A program made the position numbers and the translations under genes. From positions 186,001 through 250,000 of the forward strand of contig JAHBWY010000003.1 in the NCBI GenBank assembly GCA_019636735.1: 64,000 nt of DNA, read 5' to 3'. Positions within the stretch are counted from its first letter, which is position 1; the number at the start of each line of letters is the position of its first letter. Of the stretch, positions 61,379 to 64,000 are shown piece by piece. The DNA comes from Phycisphaeraceae bacterium (GTDB lineage Bacteria > Planctomycetota > Phycisphaerae > Phycisphaerales > SM1A02). The notes beneath the pieces are model-generated. The model saw only the letters and a list, made by a program, of their open reading frames with translations, was not told where the DNA came from and did not search any database.

Positions 61379-62022
61379 GGCACTGAACCCCGGCGCGGAA
61401 GCAGCGAGAGTCCAGCCATGGCGACTGCCGCGAGCGCAGTGGCGAACTGCACACCGTTGAGGCGCTCCGCCGCTCGATGGCGACGATCGAAGACCTCACG
61501 GCGGGCCTCGGCCTCGACCTTGTCACCGGCACGGGCCTGCTCGAGATACGCCCCAAGCTCGCTCCTGAGTGCGTCCGCCTGAAAGAGCGCTCCGAGTGAG
61601 AGCGAGCAGAGCAGCACGATCGCCACATTGGTCATCCGAGTGATTCCCCGCCGCGGCGTCACGGCTCCGCCGATCTGCGACAGGATCCACGCCACGAGTG
61701 CGCCAAATGAAAGGAGGAGCGTCGCCTGCATTGACATCTGGAAGACGGGCTGCATCACCATGCCGGCCGCGATCCGACCCATCACGGCGCTCTCTGACCC
61801 CGCGTACGCCGTGTAGTCCGGGAGAGAGAGACCGAGCTTCGGCAGCGTTCGGAACGCTCCGATCGCCGCAACCCCGGGCGCTGCGATGGAGACGGTGATC
61901 AGCGCCATCACGACGAAGAAGAGGGCGATCGCGGCGGAGCCCACGCGCGTGGGTGGTCTTGTGTTGAGGGCTCCGGGAGCCGAGGCGTGCCTCGATTGGG
62001 GCGTGGGGTCGACGCGAGTCAT
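61375..62022 (-). CDS. Membrane protein of unknown function
   Basis: 215 residues with about four helices (SAAIALFFVVMALITVSIA, MQATLLLSFGALVAWILSQ, MTNVAIVLLCSLSLGALF, and VQFATALAAVAMAGLSLL near the C-terminus). Between the last two helices is a charged segment (AGDKVEAEARREVFDRRHRAAER). No family recognised. TACCAT ends 7 nt before the ATG at 62022. It is translated with nth (ATGA) and divergent from the TIM-barrel gene. Confidence 0.75.
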   Translation of the reverse strand: MTRVDPTPQSRHASAPGALNTRPPTRVGSAAIALFFVVMALITVSIAAPGVAAIGAFRTLPKLGLSLPDYTAYAGSESAVMGRIAAGMVMQPVFQMSMQATLLLSFGALVAWILSQIGGAVTPRRGITRMTNVAIVLLCSLSLGALFQADALRSELGAYLEQARAGDKVEAEARREVFDRRHRAAERLNGVQFATALAAVAMAGLSLLPRRGSVP

Positions 62023-62029
62023 GAGGCAG

Positions 62030-62035
62030 ATGGTA
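62030..62035 (-). promoter_or_regulatory. -10-like TACCAT before the membrane gene-nth pair
   Basis: TACCAT on the minus strand ends 7 nt before the ATG at 62022. It is divergent from TATTCT at 62059-62064 with 23 bp between. Confidence 0.42.
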
Positions 62036-62058
62036 GCCACGCACCGGAGCGCACTTCG

Positions 62059-62064
62059 TATTCT
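62059..62064 (+). promoter_or_regulatory. -10-like TATTCT before the TIM-barrel gene
   Basis: TATTCT ends 8 nt before the ATG at 62073, no Shine-Dalgarno. Confidence 0.42.
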
Positions 62065-62072
62065 CGGCGCGC

Positions 62073-62816
62073 ATGGAGGCCGATCCCACGCAGCGCCCTG
62101 CTGAGCTTGCCGCGACGCTTGCACCGCTTGGTGAGCCGATCGAGGGTCTTCAGTGGATCGCGGAGAGCGGCTTTCGCGGAGTGCAACTCAGCGCGGCTCA
62201 ACCCGGAATGCGTCCGCGCGAGCTCGACGCCGGCGCTCGGCGCGGCCTGCGCGAGACCCTTCGGCGCCTCGATCTTCTCCCTGCGGGCCTCGATCTCTGG
62301 ATTCCGCCCGCGCACTTCATCAAGGAGCAGGAAGTGGCCCGCGCGGTGGATGCGATGTTCGCGGCGCTCGCCTTTGCCGAAGCGCTCGGCCGCATCTCGG
62401 TGAGTTGCGTGCTGCCCCCTCCCTCCGTGCCGGCGCGGGGCGCCATCGTCGAGGAGGCGGCGAGGCGCGGTGTTCGTCTTGCTGACTTCGCACTTGAGGC
62501 GACGGCCGAAGAGTGGATCGGCCTTGGATTCGATCTCGCGATCTGTCGGGAGCGGCATGCCGATCCGGTCGAGGCGATCGCCCGTGCCGGCGCCGCGCTC
62601 GCCGCCGTTCGGATGGGTGAAGTCACCCCCGACGGCCGTCGCACACCGATCGAGCCCGGGGGAGCCTCGGCCCACGCCCTCGGGGAACTACGAGTGGCGC
62701 TCGCCTTGGGCGCGCCGGTCGAGCTTCCCGTTGCCGATGCGCGCGGGTGGAGCGACCCCCGCGCCGGATTGCGCTCCACGCTGGCGGCATGGCGCGGTGA
62801 TCCACCCCCGGCTTGA
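62073..62816 (+). CDS. Sugar-isomerase/AP-endonuclease-like TIM-barrel protein
   Basis: 247 residues. A xylose-isomerase-like TIM-barrel pattern: PIEGLQWIAESGFRGVQLSAA, GLRETLRRLDLLPAGLDLWIPPAHF, AVDAMFAALAFAEALGRISVSC, RGVRLADFALEATAEEW and IEPGGASAHALGELRVAL. The usual metal-binding acidic/His set is not obvious, so it may be inactive or divergent. Substrate unknown. The promoter hexamer lies 8 nt upstream. Confidence 0.7.
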   Translation: MEADPTQRPAELAATLAPLGEPIEGLQWIAESGFRGVQLSAAQPGMRPRELDAGARRGLRETLRRLDLLPAGLDLWIPPAHFIKEQEVARAVDAMFAALAFAEALGRISVSCVLPPPSVPARGAIVEEAARRGVRLADFALEATAEEWIGLGFDLAICRERHADPVEAIARAGAALAAVRMGEVTPDGRRTPIEPGGASAHALGELRVALALGAPVELPVADARGWSDPRAGLRSTLAAWRGDPPPA

Positions 62817-62850
62817 AGTCGTGATCGAGCGCCGGGGGCCACACTTCGAT

Positions 62851-62856
62851 TACCGT
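62851..62856 (+). promoter_or_regulatory. -10-like TACCGT before acpS
   Basis: TACCGT ends 7 nt before the ATG at 62864, supporting this start over the GTG at 62855. Confidence 0.4.
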
Positions 62857-62863
62857 GCTGTCG

Positions 62864-63268
62864 ATGGATGTCATCGCCCACGGCGTCGATGTGGTGGCCA
62901 TCGAGCGGATCGCCCTTCTGCTCGAAGCGCATGGTCCGCGCTTCATCCAGCGCGTCTACACGACCGAGGAGCAGCGCTACGCGGAGATCTCTCCCGTGCG
63001 CCGCGCCGAGCGCTACGCGGTGCGCTTCGCCGCCAAGGAAGCGGCGCTCAAGGCACTGGGCACAGGACTTCGAGGTGGGATCCAGTGGACGGACATCGAG
63101 GTCGTTGGAACCCTGCTCGGAGCACCACAGCTCATCCTGCATGGCGAGGCACTGGTGGTCGCCGAGCGGCTCGGCATTGAACGATGGCTGATCAGCATGA
63201 GCCATTCGGGCGGCATGGCGCTCGCGAGCGTGCTGGGCGGGCGGCCCTCGCTGGCAGAAGGCGGATAA
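62864..63268 (+). CDS. acpS: Holo-ACP synthase
   Basis: 134 residues, normal for AcpS. It transfers phosphopantetheine from CoA to acyl carrier protein for fatty acid synthesis. AHGVDVVAIERIALLLE has the metal-binding Asp, and YAVRFAAKEAALKALGTGL the Glu and Lys; ISMSHSGGMALASVL closes the fold. The start is set by the hexamer and the family N-terminus. It follows the TIM-barrel gene by 47 bp. Confidence 0.93.
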   Translation: MDVIAHGVDVVAIERIALLLEAHGPRFIQRVYTTEEQRYAEISPVRRAERYAVRFAAKEAALKALGTGLRGGIQWTDIEVVGTLLGAPQLILHGEALVVAERLGIERWLISMSHSGGMALASVLGGRPSLAEGG

Positions 63269-63271
63269 ACT
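63266..63271 (+). promoter_or_regulatory. -10-like TAAACT before the last gene
   Basis: TAAACT ends 7 nt before the ATG at 63279 and includes the acpS stop codon. Confidence 0.42.
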
Positions 63272-63278
63272 CCCGCGT

Positions 63279-64000
63279 ATGGCGAGACGCGGTCGACCCG
63301 TTCTCTACGAGCTGCTCGACCCTTCGCAAACGGAGACAGTGCCCGGAGCGCGCAGCGCACCGGGGCGCAGCGAGGGCGCGGTCGCCTCATCGCGACAATC
63401 GATCCGCGTGCCCATCGGTTGGTTCTGGCTTGCGGCGGTCGTGGCTCTGGCGCTGGTCGCGGTCGCGTACCAGTTCGGTCGCGCCGCAGGTGAGCGCTCC
63501 GGCTTTGCGCGCGGACAGGAGTGGCGCGGCGATCGAGAGGAGCAGTCGCGCCTGGCCACGGCCACTCCCGATCCAGCGCGGAGTGCGACGGCCGTGCCCG
63601 ACCGCCCATCGGCGGGTCGATCCGAGAGCGCATCAGGAGGCACCCGAACGAGCGAAGTAGAGCGAACCACTGCGGGTCGAGGCCGAGAGAGCGCTTCCGC
63701 AGGCTCAGGTCTGATCGAGAGTGATCCCCGCCAGAAGGGCCTGAACTACTGGATCGTGGCCCGCACAAGCCCCGATGAGGCCGCCCGCATGGCGCCCTTC
63801 ATCAGGAGCCAGGGACTTGAAGTTGCGGTCGTTCCCGACAATAATCCCCGATTCGTCCGAATCGTCGCGCTGCCAGGCACCACCGAGGGTCGTTCCTCGG
63901 AGGCCTCGAGGCGCATGGAAGCCAGAATCAAGTCGATCGGAAAGCTCTGGAAGAACGCCGGACGCGGCAACCGAGACTTCGACGACACCTACCCCGAACT
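63279..64000 (+). CDS. Membrane protein with long linker and possible SPOR-like domain, cut by the window end
   Basis: 240 residues visible, no stop before base 64000. One hydrophobic helix (IGWFWLAAVVALALVAVAYQF, about residues 46-66), then a Ser/Arg/Thr/Pro-rich disordered linker (about 75-145), then a compact part beginning GLNYWIVARTSPDEAARMAPFIRSQGLEVAVV and NPRFVRIVALPG. That last pattern resembles a SPOR-type peptidoglycan-binding domain, but the match is weak. If so, it is an envelope protein. Function not assigned. Confidence 0.6.
   Translation, partial: MARRGRPVLYELLDPSQTETVPGARSAPGRSEGAVASSRQSIRVPIGWFWLAAVVALALVAVAYQFGRAAGERSGFARGQEWRGDREEQSRLATATPDPARSATAVPDRPSAGRSESASGGTRTSEVERTTAGRGRESASAGSGLIESDPRQKGLNYWIVARTSPDEAARMAPFIRSQGLEVAVVPDNNPRFVRIVALPGTTEGRSSEASRRMEARIKSIGKLWKNAGRGNRDFDDTYPE

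Overview
This is a very GC-rich, densely packed bacterial chromosome segment of about 60 protein genes on both strands. I see no tRNA, rRNA, insertion sequence, phage or CRISPR signal. The gene content fits Planctomycetota, probably a Phycisphaerae-like lineage: a MoxR/DUF58/VWA cluster with the HSCEMPQGNYWG-type VWA protein, small four-cysteine zinc ribbons, and a DnaE2/ImuAB mutasome. The taxonomic call is an inference.

Layout. 0-7.4 kb: tail of an FMN hydroxy-acid oxidase, then a damage-tolerance run (SRAP abasic-site protein, imuA, imuB, dnaE2). 7.4-7.7 kb: non-coding tandem repeat. 7.7-11.4 kb: uppS and purA on the minus strand, then a zinc ribbon and hemW on the plus strand. 11.4-15.6 kb: a fused hydantoinase/5-oxoprolinase A+B. 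15.7-25 kb: tyrosine catabolism (ACT protein, an unknown gene coupled to fahA, hmgA, hppD), interrupted by an ArsR/SRPBCC/DUF899 operon. 25-31 kb: housekeeping genes (apt, groES-like, aroA, ABC exporter, hydrolase, rsmD). 31-36 kb: DUF3141, phosphotransacylase and ackA operon. 36-40.7 kb: ispD and an iron block (BFD-like ferredoxin, feoA, feoB, FeoB-associated protein). 40.8-55.7 kb: one long plus-strand run with a coiled-coil membrane protein, an FbpA-like iron-binding lipoprotein, a permease fused to an NHL propeller, a VWA/GATase-like membrane protein, MoxR, DUF58, a BatA-like VWA protein, STAS, TPR-YggX, pyrD and a zincin. 55.7-64 kb: zinc ribbon, cdsA, rhodanese, lipoprotein and recX on the minus strand, then a lipoprotein, nth, a membrane protein, a TIM-barrel protein, acpS and a truncated membrane protein.

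Two themes stand out. First, most transcription-unit-leading genes carry a TANNNT hexamer ending 4-8 nt before the start codon and usually no Shine-Dalgarno, which predicts widespread leaderless mRNAs. Genes inside operons start by ATGA/GTGA-type overlaps or with a Shine-Dalgarno. This rule also helps choose start codons (purA, hemW, apt, rsmD, acpS). Second, the 36-55 kb region concentrates iron functions around a MoxR/VWA chaperone cluster. It includes an ABC permease with weak EAA loops fused to an NHL propeller, with no ATPase gene in the window, and a TPR-YggX fusion. I consider this the best candidate for an undescribed system.
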